Shown: one piece after another, positions 53,326 to 63,835 of the stretch | Layout: every line of letters starts with the position of its first letter | Numbering within the stretch: position 1 is the first letter of the stretch | The notes under the pieces: model-generated | The model's input: only the letters and a program-made list of their open reading frames with translations | What the model was told of the DNA's origin: nothing | Database searches by the model: none | From: Curtobacterium sp. ER1/6 | GTDB lineage: Bacteria; Actinomycetota; Actinomycetes; Actinomycetales; Microbacteriaceae | Length of the DNA: 64,000 bases | Direction of reading: 5' to 3' | Assembly: GCF_001742745.1 (NCBI RefSeq) | Contig: NZ_MJAK01000002.1 | Location: 186,001 to 250,000, forward strand | Translations under genes and position numbers: made by a program

Positions 53326-56300
53326 TCAGCCGACGGCGTCCCGCCACGCGCGCTCGAGACCGGCGCGGTCGAGCAGCTCGGTCGGGCGGACCTCGAGGTC
53401 GTCGGCGACGAAGTAGAACACCGCGTCGACCTCGTCGAGCGGGCGACCCGTGAACTCCGCGTACGCGACGCGGTAGAGCGCGAGCTGGAGCTGCCGCGCG
53501 GCGAGGTCGTCCGCACCGCTCGGCGCCTTGCCCGTCTTCCAGTCGACGACCTCGGCCCGGCCGTCGATCTCGTACACGGCGTCGAGCTTGCAGACGATGC
53601 TGTGGCCGAGGAACGGGATGTGGATCTCGCGCTCGACCTCGATCGGCGTCCGACCGGCCCAGCGTGACCGGGCGAACGTCGCCTGGAAGGCCGCGAGCCG
53701 TCGGGCGTCGTCGTCGGTCACGGCCGCGTCCGCGGAGGCGTCGACGGCCTCGTCCGCGTCGAGGTCGCGCTCGCCGTCCCACAGGTCCAGCGTCTCGAGG
53801 GACCCGCCGCTCCCCGCACGCTGCTCCACCCACCGGTGGAACAGCGTGCCGAGTCGGGTGGCCCGGTAGGGGCGCTCGGGCATGGGACGCCGCAGTCGCT
53901 CGGCGACGGCGCCGGGCTCCGCCAGGTAGTCCTTGAAGCCGGAGGCCGGGACCCGGTGCGGGACCGCCACGGCGTGCCGGGCGGACCGACGCGCCTGCCG
54001 CTCGGCGAGCAGCAGGTCGATCTCGGCCGAGAACCGCCCGGCCGCGCCGGGGTTCGCGTTCCGCACCCGGTCGGCGGCGGCGAGCACACGGGCGCCGCGC
54101 TGCCCGAAGGGCACGTGCGGCCAGGTCTGGGTCGCGCCGTCCTCGCCGAGCGGGTCCTCCTCGTGCACGGTACGGTCGGGCACCGCCTCGGGGTCCACGA
54201 TCCCGGCCTCGACCAGGTCGCGCAGGTAGCGGCTCGGCTCGGTCGGCTTCACGCCGCCGGCCCACCAGGACCCGGAGACGAGCAGGTCGTGCCGGGCCCG
54301 GGTGAGCGCGACGTACGTGAGCCGACGTTCCTCGTCCTCGTTGCGGGAGCGCACCTGCTCCTTGTAGGCGTCGATCGCGTCGACCACGCCCTTCTGGTCC
54401 GCGTTCCCCCGCCAGGCGAGCTGCGGCAGTTCCTCGGCGTCGCCGCGGAACTCGTAGGGCAGCCGGCCGAAGCCCAGCCAGCCGGACGAGCCCTCCTGCG
54501 GTCGCGCCGGGAGCGCACCCTCCACGAGCCGCGGGACCGCGACGGCGTCCCACTCCAGGCCCTTCGACCCGTGGATGGTCAGGACCTGCACCGTGCCGGC
54601 CTCGGGCTCCTCGGACCGCGGGCCCATGTCGTCGCGCCGGGCAGCCGCGTCGATCCAGCCGAGGAAGGCGCCGAGGTCCGCCCGGTCGTCGGTGGCCGCG
54701 AAGCCCGCGAGCTCGTCGACGAAGGCGTCGAGGAACGCGGCGCTGCCCTGCTCGTGCGCGGCGACCTCGACGTCGAGCCGCATCTCCTGCACGACGAGCG
54801 TGACGAAGTCGACGAGGTCCCCCGAGGCCCGGGAGCGGAGCGCGGCGAGCTGCTGCCCGAGGCCGCGCATGCGCTGCCGACCAGCGGGGCTGATGCCCTC
54901 GAGGGCACCGTGCTCGTCCGGGGCCGTCGCGACGAAGTCGAGTGCGTCGACGATCGAGCCGTGCTCCCCGGCCGCGACCGACGCCCGGAAGGCCGCGGTC
55001 ACCTCGTCGTCGAGCCGCTGCTGCGTGTGGTCCCGCTTGAACAACCACCGCGCGAGCTCGTGCAGTGCGACGACGTCCGCCGCGCCCACGCGCCACCGGG
55101 CGCCCGCGAGCAGGCGGATCAGGTCGTTGCCCGCGGACGGGTCGTGCAGCACGCGCAGGCACGCGACCAGGTCGACGATCTCCGGCCGCTGCAGCAGGCC
55201 GCCGGTCCCGAGGACGTGGAACGGCACGCGCTGCGCGGCGAGCGCGGCGGTGAACGCCGACAGGTCCTTCCGCGAGCGCAGCAGCAGCGCCATCGAGCCG
55301 TCGGGCGTCGCGGCACGGCGCGCGGCGAACCACCGGGCGACGCCCTCGGCCTCCTCCGGCAGGGTCTCCGGGAACAGCGCCGTGACCGTGCCGCGGTCCG
55401 CGCCCGGCCGCGGGGACAGGCGCTCGACGGCGACCTCCGACGCGGCGGAGAGCGGGTCGACGACGGCGTTCGCGCCGGCGAGCACGTCGACCGGGTTCCG
55501 CCAGCTCGTGGACAGGGCGAACGTGACCGGTGCGGGGCCCGCGTCGCCGAAGTCCCGCGGGAAGCGTGCGAGGTTCGCGGCGCTCGCACCGCGGAAGCCG
55601 TAGATCGACTGGTGCGGGTCGCCGACGGCCATCACCGGGTGTCCGCGGAACAGCCGGGCCAGGAACCGGGTCTGGACCACCGAGGTGTCCTGGTACTCGT
55701 CGAGCAGCACGACGCGGAACCGGTGCCGCAGGTCGTCGACCACGCGCGGCGCGGACTCGGCGGCGGCGAGCGCGAGGGCGATCTGGTCGGAGAACTCCAC
55801 GAAGCCGCGGTCGACCTTCTGCCGGCGGAACTCCTCGACCAGGTCGACGAGCGGTTCGAGGGCGCCGATCGCCGCGACCGCGTCCGTGACCGTCTTGTAG
55901 GGGTTGCCCCGGGCGTTCCCGGGCAGCTCGAGCAGGCCCGCGAAGTCGATCGCGAAGCGCCGCAGGTCCGCGGGGTCGACGAGGTGCTCGGACACCGCGC
56001 CCGCGAGGGAGACCACCGCTGCGGTGACGGTGTCGACGTCACGGTCGAGCCCGGCCAGCCGGTCGTCGCGCGCGGCGACGACCACGCGGCGCGCCAGCTG
56101 CCAGGCGGACGGTTCGGTGAGCACCTGGGACTCGCCGTCGCGTCCGACGAGCAGCGCGTTCTCGCGGAAGACCGCGTTCGCGAAGGCGTTGTACGTCGAC
56201 ACCGTCGGCGCCTCGAACGCGTCGCCCGCGGCGAGCAGGCCGACGTCCTCGAGCGCACGGATCCGGTCGTTGATGCGGACCGAGAGCTCGCCGGCGGCCT

Positions 56301-56580
56301 TGCGGGTGAAGGTCAGGCCGAGCACCTCGGCCGGTCGGACGAACCCGTTCGCGAGCAGCCAGACGACGCGGGAGGCCATCGTCTCGGTCTTCCCGCTGCC
56401 GGCGCCGGCGACGACGAGTGCGGGGGCGAGCGGCGACTCGATGACGGCGCGCTGCTGTGCGGTCGGGCGGGGTCGGCCGAGGGCGTCGGCGATCGCGTCG
56501 GCGTCGTGCTGTGCGGGAGCGCCTGCCGAGGTGTCCGCCACCATCGGCCGCTCGGTCTCGTGCTCGGTGCCGGTCGTCAC
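53326..56580 (-). CDS. adnB: AdnB-like helicase-nuclease subunit
   Basis: A 1084-aa subunit of the actinobacterial end-resecting AdnAB motor-nuclease. Its N-terminal UvrD-like motor has GAGSGKTETM, LLDEYQDTSVVQ, GDPHQSIYGFRGA, IHGSKGLEW and VALTRAR. A RecB-type nuclease domain ends the protein, with KLDAVYEID and VVDWKTGK as metal-site Asp and Asp-x-Lys. Both motor and nuclease look intact. The GTG overlaps the adnA stop as GTGA. The assignment to AdnB follows from gene order and the intact motor. Confidence 0.93.
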   Translation of the reverse strand: MTTGTEHETERPMVADTSAGAPAQHDADAIADALGRPRPTAQQRAVIESPLAPALVVAGAGSGKTETMASRVVWLLANGFVRPAEVLGLTFTRKAAGELSVRINDRIRALEDVGLLAAGDAFEAPTVSTYNAFANAVFRENALLVGRDGESQVLTEPSAWQLARRVVVAARDDRLAGLDRDVDTVTAAVVSLAGAVSEHLVDPADLRRFAIDFAGLLELPGNARGNPYKTVTDAVAAIGALEPLVDLVEEFRRQKVDRGFVEFSDQIALALAAAESAPRVVDDLRHRFRVVLLDEYQDTSVVQTRFLARLFRGHPVMAVGDPHQSIYGFRGASAANLARFPRDFGDAGPAPVTFALSTSWRNPVDVLAGANAVVDPLSAASEVAVERLSPRPGADRGTVTALFPETLPEEAEGVARWFAARRAATPDGSMALLLRSRKDLSAFTAALAAQRVPFHVLGTGGLLQRPEIVDLVACLRVLHDPSAGNDLIRLLAGARWRVGAADVVALHELARWLFKRDHTQQRLDDEVTAAFRASVAAGEHGSIVDALDFVATAPDEHGALEGISPAGRQRMRGLGQQLAALRSRASGDLVDFVTLVVQEMRLDVEVAAHEQGSAAFLDAFVDELAGFAATDDRADLGAFLGWIDAAARRDDMGPRSEEPEAGTVQVLTIHGSKGLEWDAVAVPRLVEGALPARPQEGSSGWLGFGRLPYEFRGDAEELPQLAWRGNADQKGVVDAIDAYKEQVRSRNEDEERRLTYVALTRARHDLLVSGSWWAGGVKPTEPSRYLRDLVEAGIVDPEAVPDRTVHEEDPLGEDGATQTWPHVPFGQRGARVLAAADRVRNANPGAAGRFSAEIDLLLAERQARRSARHAVAVPHRVPASGFKDYLAEPGAVAERLRRPMPERPYRATRLGTLFHRWVEQRAGSGGSLETLDLWDGERDLDADEAVDASADAAVTDDDARRLAAFQATFARSRWAGRTPIEVEREIHIPFLGHSIVCKLDAVYEIDGRAEVVDWKTGKAPSGADDLAARQLQLALYRVAYAEFTGRPLDEVDAVFYFVADDLEVRPTELLDRAGLERAWRDAVG

Positions 56581-59500
56581 CAGGTCACCTCGCCCACCAC
56601 GTGGATGCGGCACTCGACCCCGGTGCGTGCCCGGTCGCAGTGGTCGTCGACGTTCGCGAGGAAGGTCCGTCCGGCCATGCCCCGAGCGACGCCGTGGAGG
56701 CGGGCGCGGTACGCCTCGCGGGCCTCGTCGTCGAAGGCGTGCTGGGTCCGCTCCGAGAAGGCGCGACCACTCCGCGGGTTCTGCACGAAGACGAGCCGGG
56801 CGTCCGCCATCGACGATCCCGCGGGCACGCCCTCGACCGCGCCGTCCTCGACCGCGAGCTGGTACGCGCCGAGCTGCGGGTGCTCCGGCATGTCGTTCTT
56901 CTCGCTCGGCATCGAGCGCCCGGTCTTCAGGTCGACGACGCTGACCCGGCCGTCCGGGTCGACCTCGATGCGGTCGATGCTGCCCCGCATCCGCGCCGGT
57001 CCGGTCACGAGCGCGAACGAGGTCTCCGCGCCGAGCAGCCGCCGCCCGGCGCTCGCGAACGTCCGGAGGTAGTCGCTCAGCCCCTCGATCATCCGGCGGG
57101 TCCGGGCGCGCTCACGGTCGGCCACCCACGGCGACTCGAAGGTGAGCTCGTCCCAGCGGCCCTCGACGTGCTCCCACAGGGACTCGACGTCGACCGTGGT
57201 CGCGTGCTCCATCGCCTCGTGCACGATCGTCCCGATGCCCATCGCGGGGCTCGGCGCCCCGCCGCCGAAGGTCTGCGCGAACCAGTGCACCGGGCACTCC
57301 TCGAAGGTGCCGATGCGCGACGGCGACACCGCGACCGTCGGCGGCACGGGTTCGCCGCCCTCGTGCTCCGGTGCCGGTGGGGCGTCGAGGTCGACGAGCG
57401 GGGCGTCCGTCGTCGGTGCGGCGGTGCCGTACCACTCGTCGGGCGACGCCCCGGGGACGTCGGCGTCGGCCAGGCGTGCGAGTGCCGAGGCGGCCTCGTG
57501 GTCCCCCGAGGTCACGACGCGACGGCGCAGCGACCCGGCCAGACCACGCAGGGACAGGGGGTGCACGGTCGGTTGCCGGTCGGGCGGCACGGGGACGAGC
57601 CGGACGAAGGGCGACGGTGCCTCGTCGTCGTTGGCGACGGTGCCGATCACCACCTGCGTCGTCGCGCGCGACACGGCGCGGGCGAAGAGGCGCAGCTCGT
57701 CGGCGACCACCGCCGCCCGGTCGTCCACCGGGCCGTGCTCGACGCCCGCGGCCGCGCGGACGAGGCCGTCCGGGTCGAGGAGGCTCCCGCGGACCCGGGT
57801 GTTCGGCCACACCCCGTCCTGCAGCCCGAGCACGACGACGACGTCGCACTCGAGCCCGATCGTGGCCGACGGGGTCAGCACCCGGACCCGGCCGGCCGTC
57901 CGGTCCGGTCCGATCGAGTCCTCGGGCAGGTCGGCGCCGAGCAGGTCGTCGACGAACACGCGGGCTGGGGCGTCCGGGGTGCGTTCCACGAAGCGCTTCG
58001 CCGCGGTGAACAGCCCGACGACCGCGTCGAGGTGCCGGTCGGCCTCGGCGGCGCCGACCCCACCGGCCGCCGACTGCCCGCCCCACGTGGTCGCCAGGCC
58101 GCTGCGCTCCCAGAGCCCCCAGAGGATCTCCTCGATGCTCGCGTCCGCGGCGGCGTCTGCGTTCGCGCGGACCAGGCTCCGGGCGAGCCGGGTCGCCCGA
58201 CGGGCGAACCCCGCGTCGATCGTCGCGAGCCGTTCGGGCGCGCCCAGCGCCTCGACCAACAGCTCGTCGGCCGTGCGCGTGCCGCCGCCGGCGAGCTCCT
58301 CGCGGCGCAAGGCCAACCGGAGTCGTCGCATCGCGAGGGTGTCGAGGCCACCGAGCGGCCCCGTCACGAACGATGTCGCGAGGTCGGCGTCGAGCGCCAC
58401 GACGCCGAGTGCTACGCCGGCCGCGTCGAGGAGCGCCCGCGCGGCACCGTCGTCCCGCGGTCGGATCGGGGCGGCGCCGGCCGTGGCGGGGACCTCGGCG
58501 ACGGACAGCGCGCGGACCAGCTCGGGGATCGCCGCGCCGCTGCGCGTCACGACTGCCATCCGGTGCCAGGGCACGCCGTCGAGCAACCGGTGCTCCCGCA
58601 GGCGACGGGCGACGGCGACGACCAGGGCCGACCGGCTCGCCGCCTCGAGGTGCAGCACGGCGTCGCTCCTGGCATCGGTCGCCGATGCCGCCGCGGTGCG
58701 CTGCCGACCCGCGGCGGCGGCACCGATCCGCGCGGTCACGGCGCTCACGAGGGCGCGGACGGGCGCGGCGTGCCGGTGCACGGTGCCGAGCACGATCTCG
58801 TCCACCCGCTCGACGCCGAGGCGCACGGCCAGACGCCCGAGCACGTCCGGCTCGGCGCCGCGGAACGCCGACGCCGCGATGTCCGGATCGCCGAAGGCCA
58901 CGACCTGCGTCCCCGCACGGGCGAGCGCGCCGAGCAGCGCGACCTCGCCCTCGACGAGCTCCTGCGTGTCGTCGACGACGACCAGCCGGAGCGCCGCCAC
59001 GCTCGCCGGGACCTCGCCGCGGAGCACCGCGGCGGTCGCGAAGGCCACGAGCTCGGCGGCGTCGAGGCTGCTGCCGCGGAACGCGGTGACCGCGGCCCGG
59101 TACTCGTCGACGAAGTCGCCCACGGCCCGCCACTCCGGTCGTCCGGACTCGTCGCCGAGCTCCCGCATGTCCTCCGGCTCGACGCCGGCCGCGACCGCGC
59201 GCATCATGACGTCGCGCAGGGCCGTGCGGAACCCGGCGCGCTCCCGGACCACCGCGGTGATCGGTGCGGGCCACGCGGGCCCGGTGCCGTCGACCTCGTG
59301 CCCGTCGAGCAGGTCGGCGATGATGCGGTCCTGCTCGCCGCCGGTGAGCAGGGTCGGCGGCTCCTGTCCCTGGAGGGCGGCCGCGTGCGCGACGACCTGG
59401 AAGGCGAGCGAGTTCACGGTCCGGGCGAGGGCCCCGGGCACGACCCGGCCGGCCGCGGCGGCCAGACGGTCGCGGAGCGCGGTGGCGGCCGTGCGGGCCG

Positions 59501-59732
59501 AGGTCAGGGCGAGCACCGACGAGTGGCCGTCCGCCGACACCGCGTCGGCCCGGCCGAGCCGGTCGGCGACGAGCCGCGCGAGCGTCGTGGTCTTGCCGGT
59601 GCCGGGCGCCCCGAGCACGGCCGCGTGCCGTCCGTCCGGCAGCGCGAGCACCGCGTCCTGCGTCGGGTCGGCGACGAGCGGGCGGGCGACCCCGACGTCC
59701 TCGGGGAGGGTCGTCAGCGTCGTCCTGGGCAC
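56577..59732 (-). CDS. adnA: AdnA-like helicase-nuclease subunit
   Basis: A 1051-aa subunit, cotranscribed with adnB, which together process double-strand DNA ends for recombination. The motor has Walker A GAPGTGKTT and a diverged motif II VVVDDTQE. The nuclease domain has GSIDRIEVD and VVDLKTGR. In AdnA/AddB-type nucleases four cysteines bind an iron-sulfur cluster. Here the first is in FEECPVHWF, but the C-terminal C-x2-C-x5-C reads C-x2-A-x5-C (DHCDRARTGVECR). The GTG at 59732 is supported by a TACCGT hexamer ending 6 nt upstream. Confidence 0.92.
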   Translation of the reverse strand: MPRTTLTTLPEDVGVARPLVADPTQDAVLALPDGRHAAVLGAPGTGKTTTLARLVADRLGRADAVSADGHSSVLALTSARTAATALRDRLAAAAGRVVPGALARTVNSLAFQVVAHAAALQGQEPPTLLTGGEQDRIIADLLDGHEVDGTGPAWPAPITAVVRERAGFRTALRDVMMRAVAAGVEPEDMRELGDESGRPEWRAVGDFVDEYRAAVTAFRGSSLDAAELVAFATAAVLRGEVPASVAALRLVVVDDTQELVEGEVALLGALARAGTQVVAFGDPDIAASAFRGAEPDVLGRLAVRLGVERVDEIVLGTVHRHAAPVRALVSAVTARIGAAAAGRQRTAAASATDARSDAVLHLEAASRSALVVAVARRLREHRLLDGVPWHRMAVVTRSGAAIPELVRALSVAEVPATAGAAPIRPRDDGAARALLDAAGVALGVVALDADLATSFVTGPLGGLDTLAMRRLRLALRREELAGGGTRTADELLVEALGAPERLATIDAGFARRATRLARSLVRANADAAADASIEEILWGLWERSGLATTWGGQSAAGGVGAAEADRHLDAVVGLFTAAKRFVERTPDAPARVFVDDLLGADLPEDSIGPDRTAGRVRVLTPSATIGLECDVVVVLGLQDGVWPNTRVRGSLLDPDGLVRAAAGVEHGPVDDRAAVVADELRLFARAVSRATTQVVIGTVANDDEAPSPFVRLVPVPPDRQPTVHPLSLRGLAGSLRRRVVTSGDHEAASALARLADADVPGASPDEWYGTAAPTTDAPLVDLDAPPAPEHEGGEPVPPTVAVSPSRIGTFEECPVHWFAQTFGGGAPSPAMGIGTIVHEAMEHATTVDVESLWEHVEGRWDELTFESPWVADRERARTRRMIEGLSDYLRTFASAGRRLLGAETSFALVTGPARMRGSIDRIEVDPDGRVSVVDLKTGRSMPSEKNDMPEHPQLGAYQLAVEDGAVEGVPAGSSMADARLVFVQNPRSGRAFSERTQHAFDDEAREAYRARLHGVARGMAGRTFLANVDDHCDRARTGVECRIHVVGEVTW

Positions 59733-59738
59733 GCGGCA

Positions 59739-59744
59739 ACGGTA
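59739..59744 (-). promoter_or_regulatory. Putative -10 element of adnAB (TACCGT)
   Basis: TACCGT ends 6 nt before the GTG of adnA. Confidence 0.5.
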
Positions 59745-59870
59745 CCGAGGACGGCCGACAGCACCGGCCGACGCACCGGTGCCGCGACGGGCGGGCTGCC
59801 ACTTCCGCGGCCGGTGACGGCGACGAGTGCGCCCCGGGCGAACGCTCGATCCGCGCGCGGGGTGCTCGGA

Positions 59871-59876
59871 TACGCT
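59871..59876 (+). promoter_or_regulatory. Putative -10 element of the DUF3107 gene (TACGCT)
   Basis: TACGCT ends 6 nt before the GTG at 59883. It is divergent from the adnAB promoter. Confidence 0.5.
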
Positions 59877-59882
59877 GTGCTC

Positions 59883-60107
59883 GTGGACATCAAGATCGGC
59901 ATCATCAACAGCCCGCGCGAGATCGCCTTCGAGACCGCCCAGAGCGCCGAGGAGATCGAGCAGGCCGTGGCGCAGGCCCTCGAGTCGCAGTCGACCCACC
60001 TGTCGCTCAAGGACGACAAGGGCCGCCGCTTCATCGTGCCGGTCGCCTCGCTCGCCTACGTCGAGGTCGGCGCCGAGGAGTCGCGCCGCATCGGTTTCGT
60101 CGCCTGA
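59883..60107 (+). CDS. DUF3107 family small protein (TB9.4-like)
   Basis: A 74-aa ATP-independent-looking small protein of the actinobacterial DUF3107 family. It starts VDIKIGIINSPREI and ends FIVPVASLAYVEVG plus a short tail. Its place after the divergent adnAB operon fits the mycobacterial TB9.4 (Rv3208A) setting. Function unknown. The GTG start is well supported by the TACGCT hexamer 6 nt upstream. Confidence 0.88.
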   Translation: MDIKIGIINSPREIAFETAQSAEEIEQAVAQALESQSTHLSLKDDKGRRFIVPVASLAYVEVGAEESRRIGFVA

Positions 60108-60108
60108 C

Positions 60109-60396
60109 GTGGAACTGCTCTTCGCCGTGCTCGGCGGCCTCCTCGCGGGGGCCGTCGCGCACGTCGTGGTGCCCTGGCGCTCGACCCGGGGCGCGCTGCT
60201 CGGCCCGGCGGTCGGCGGCATCACGGCCGCCGTGGCCTGGGAGGCCCTGACCTGGGCCGGCTGGCGGTACGACGGCGGCTGGATCTGGGTGGTCGCCCTG
60301 GTCGGTGCCGGTGTGGTCGCGGTGGTCACCGAGTGGGTGCTCGGTCGTCGGCGCACGACTGCGGACGACGCGTTCTTCGAGCGCGCCCGCGCCTGA
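60109..60396 (+). CDS. Small integral membrane protein
   Basis: A 95-aa protein with three hydrophobic segments (about residues 2-22, 29-49 and 57-79) and a charged RRRTTADD tail. It starts with GTG one base after the DUF3107 stop, so the pair is co-transcribed. I do not recognise a family. Confidence 0.7.
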   Translation: MELLFAVLGGLLAGAVAHVVVPWRSTRGALLGPAVGGITAAVAWEALTWAGWRYDGGWIWVVALVGAGVVAVVTEWVLGRRRTTADDAFFERARA

Positions 60397-60464
60397 GCCC
60401 GCCGGACCGCCCGCGACTGAGCCCGCCGGACCGTCGTCGCGCCCGCGCCTGACCCGCCGGACGG

Positions 60465-61181
60465 TCAGGCCGTCAGGCCGAGCGCGTCCATCCGCCGCGA
60501 GTGCGCCGCGATGAGCTCGGTCCACACCGGCTCGAGCCGCTCCTGGTCCTCACGCGCGTGCGACGCCAGCGCCGACCGCGCCACGAGGAGCGTGTCCCCG
60601 ACCAGCCGCCGGCCCCACATCGCGAGCCGCGAACCGACCTGCGGGTCCTGCTCGATGTGCGCCGCGAGCTCGTCCACGACCGCGCGTTCCTCGCGGGCGT
60701 CGAAGACCGTCCGCAGGCGCTGCCGCACGTCGGCCGGCAGCGAGCGGAGCAGGCTGCCGAACAGGTCGTTGAGGATGCCGGCGGTGACGTACCCGGTCAG
60801 CATCGACTCGTACCAGTCGGCGCCGCTCGTGCGGGCGAGGAAGCGGTCGATCGCCTCGCGGTGCGGCTCCATCAGCTCGGCGGGCTGCCCGCCGTGCCGT
60901 TCGATCTCGGCCACGAGCGTGCGGTGCCGCTCGAGCGCGGTCGTCGCGAGGACGCCGGTCACCAGGCGGCCCGACATCGTCGGTGCCGCAGCACCCGCGC
61001 GGCCCATCGTCTCGTAGAGCGAGAGCTGGAGGTAGGCGGCCTGCCCCAGGTACACGTCGAGTTCCGGACTGACGTCGTCCAGCTGCAGGCGCTCCACGGG
61101 CTTGGCGTTCCGCGGGTTCCGCGACGCCAGCCACGCCGCCGCGAGCTGCGCAGCGCGCTTCCGGTTCCACCACGACACCAC
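60465..61181 (-). CDS. Ferritin-like fold protein (Rv3210c-like)
   Basis: A 238-aa mostly helical protein with the length and pattern of ferritin-like-fold proteins found at this place in actinobacteria. The hydrophobic-helical segments include YLGQAAYLQLSLYETMG and TSGADWYESMLTGYVTAG. Possible metal ligands are scattered Glu and His (ERHRTLVAEIERHGG), but no clear di-iron E-x2-H pair is evident. A TATGCT hexamer ends 6 nt before the GTG. Function unknown. Confidence 0.75.
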   Translation of the reverse strand: MVSWWNRKRAAQLAAAWLASRNPRNAKPVERLQLDDVSPELDVYLGQAAYLQLSLYETMGRAGAAAPTMSGRLVTGVLATTALERHRTLVAEIERHGGQPAELMEPHREAIDRFLARTSGADWYESMLTGYVTAGILNDLFGSLLRSLPADVRQRLRTVFDAREERAVVDELAAHIEQDPQVGSRLAMWGRRLVGDTLLVARSALASHAREDQERLEPVWTELIAAHSRRMDALGLTA

Positions 61182-61187
61182 GCGACC

Positions 61188-61193
61188 AGCATA
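61188..61193 (-). promoter_or_regulatory. Putative -10 element (TATGCT)
   Basis: TATGCT ends 6 nt before the GTG at 61181. Confidence 0.5.
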
Positions 61194-61246
61194 GGGGCCG
61201 TGGGGCCCCGCTCCGGCCCGCGGGCGTGCTCGTCGCCGACCGTCGG

Positions 61247-61252
61247 TAGACT
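61247..61252 (+). promoter_or_regulatory. Putative -10 element of the DEAD-box gene (TAGACT)
   Basis: TAGACT is followed by a leader of about 27 nt that contains AAGG before the TTG start. This is a leadered promoter. Confidence 0.45.
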
Positions 61253-61285
61253 GGCATGGACTTCCACCAGGACTAAGGTGCTTCT

Positions 61286-62800
<1,515 letters not shown>

Positions 62801-62811
62801 CGCCTCCAGAC

Positions 62812-62845
62812 CGGAGGGCCCGTCGCTGACGCGACGGGCCCTCCG
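62812..62845 (+). terminator. Terminator of the DEAD-box helicase gene
   Basis: A 15-bp perfect stem (CGGAGGGCCCGTCGC and complement) with a TGAC loop, 11 bp after the stop. A half-site of the CTGGAGG palindrome variant (62800-62812) lies between the two. Confidence 0.75.
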
Positions 62846-62892
62846 TCGTCCCAGCCCACGCGCCGGCCTGCCGTGCCCGGGGCGGGCGGGGG

Positions 62893-63774
62893 TCAGGCCA
62901 GGCGGGAGCCCGCGCCGTGCACGGGCGCGCTGCCCGTCGCCTGCTCGACGATCGCGTCAAAGGAGACCCGGGCCGTGCGGTGCTCACCGAAGCGGTTCGG
63001 CTTGCCGGTGCCGTGGTAGTCGCTCGACCCGGTGACGAACAGGCCGTACCGCTCCGCCCAGTCGAGCAGGGTGCGCTTGCCGTGCGCGAGGTTCTCGCGG
63101 TGGTCGACCTCGAGGCCGCCGAGCCCGGCGTCGACGAGTTCGCGGAGCGCCGGTTCATCGATGACGATCCCGCGCGAGGACGCCGCCGGGTGCGCGATGA
63201 CCGGGACGCCGCCGGCCGCCCGGATCAGCTCCACCCCGCGCAGGGGCGTCGGGGCATCGTGCGGCTCGTAGTAGCCGGAGGCCGGGTGCAGGATCCCGCG
63301 GAAGGCGGCGCTCCGGTCGGGCTCGAGCCCGCGGGCGACGAGCGCGTCGGCGATGTGCGGGCGGCCGATGGTCGCACCGTCGCTGGCCTGCGCGATCACG
63401 TCGTCCCAGGTGATCGGGTGGTCGCGGCCGATCCGTTCGACCATGCGCCGAGCGCGGGCGAACCGGCCGTCGCGGATGCGGGTCGTCTCCTCGACGAGGC
63501 CCGGGTCGGACGGGTCGACGAGGTAGCCGAGCACGTGGACGCTCCGGTACCCGACGCGGGTGCTCAGCTCGAGGCCGGGCACCAGCGTCATCGGTCGGTC
63601 GCGGACGGCGGCGATCGCATCGTCCCAGCCCGCGGTGGTGTCGTGGTCCGTCAGGGCGACGCCGTCGAGTCCGGCCGCGGCGGCTGCGGCAACGAGTGCG
63701 GCGGGGCGCTCGGTGCCGTCGGAGACGCTCGAGTGGGCGTGCAGGTCGATGAACGGATCGGGCACGTCGACCAT
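62893..63774 (-). CDS. PHP-domain phosphoesterase (TrpH/RNase AM-like)
   Basis: A 293-aa PHP-family metal-dependent phosphoesterase. The metal ligands are present in LHAHSSVSDG, LTDHDTTAG, PGLELSTR, IAHPAA and SSDYHGTG, so the trinuclear site looks complete. Relatives are 3',5'-nucleoside bisphosphate phosphatases or 5'-3' exonucleases of RNA. It converges with the DEAD-box helicase gene, and RNA-turnover function would fit that neighbour. It is divergent from the partial gene at the window end. Confidence 0.9.
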   Translation of the reverse strand: MVDVPDPFIDLHAHSSVSDGTERPAALVAAAAAAGLDGVALTDHDTTAGWDDAIAAVRDRPMTLVPGLELSTRVGYRSVHVLGYLVDPSDPGLVEETTRIRDGRFARARRMVERIGRDHPITWDDVIAQASDGATIGRPHIADALVARGLEPDRSAAFRGILHPASGYYEPHDAPTPLRGVELIRAAGGVPVIAHPAASSRGIVIDEPALRELVDAGLGGLEVDHRENLAHGKRTLLDWAERYGLFVTGSSDYHGTGKPNRFGEHRTARVSFDAIVEQATGSAPVHGAGSRLA

Positions 63775-63835
63775 GCTAGCGACAGGTGAACAGCCGCTCA
63801 GGCCGCACGGTCAGCTCGGTGCGATGATGGGTGAC

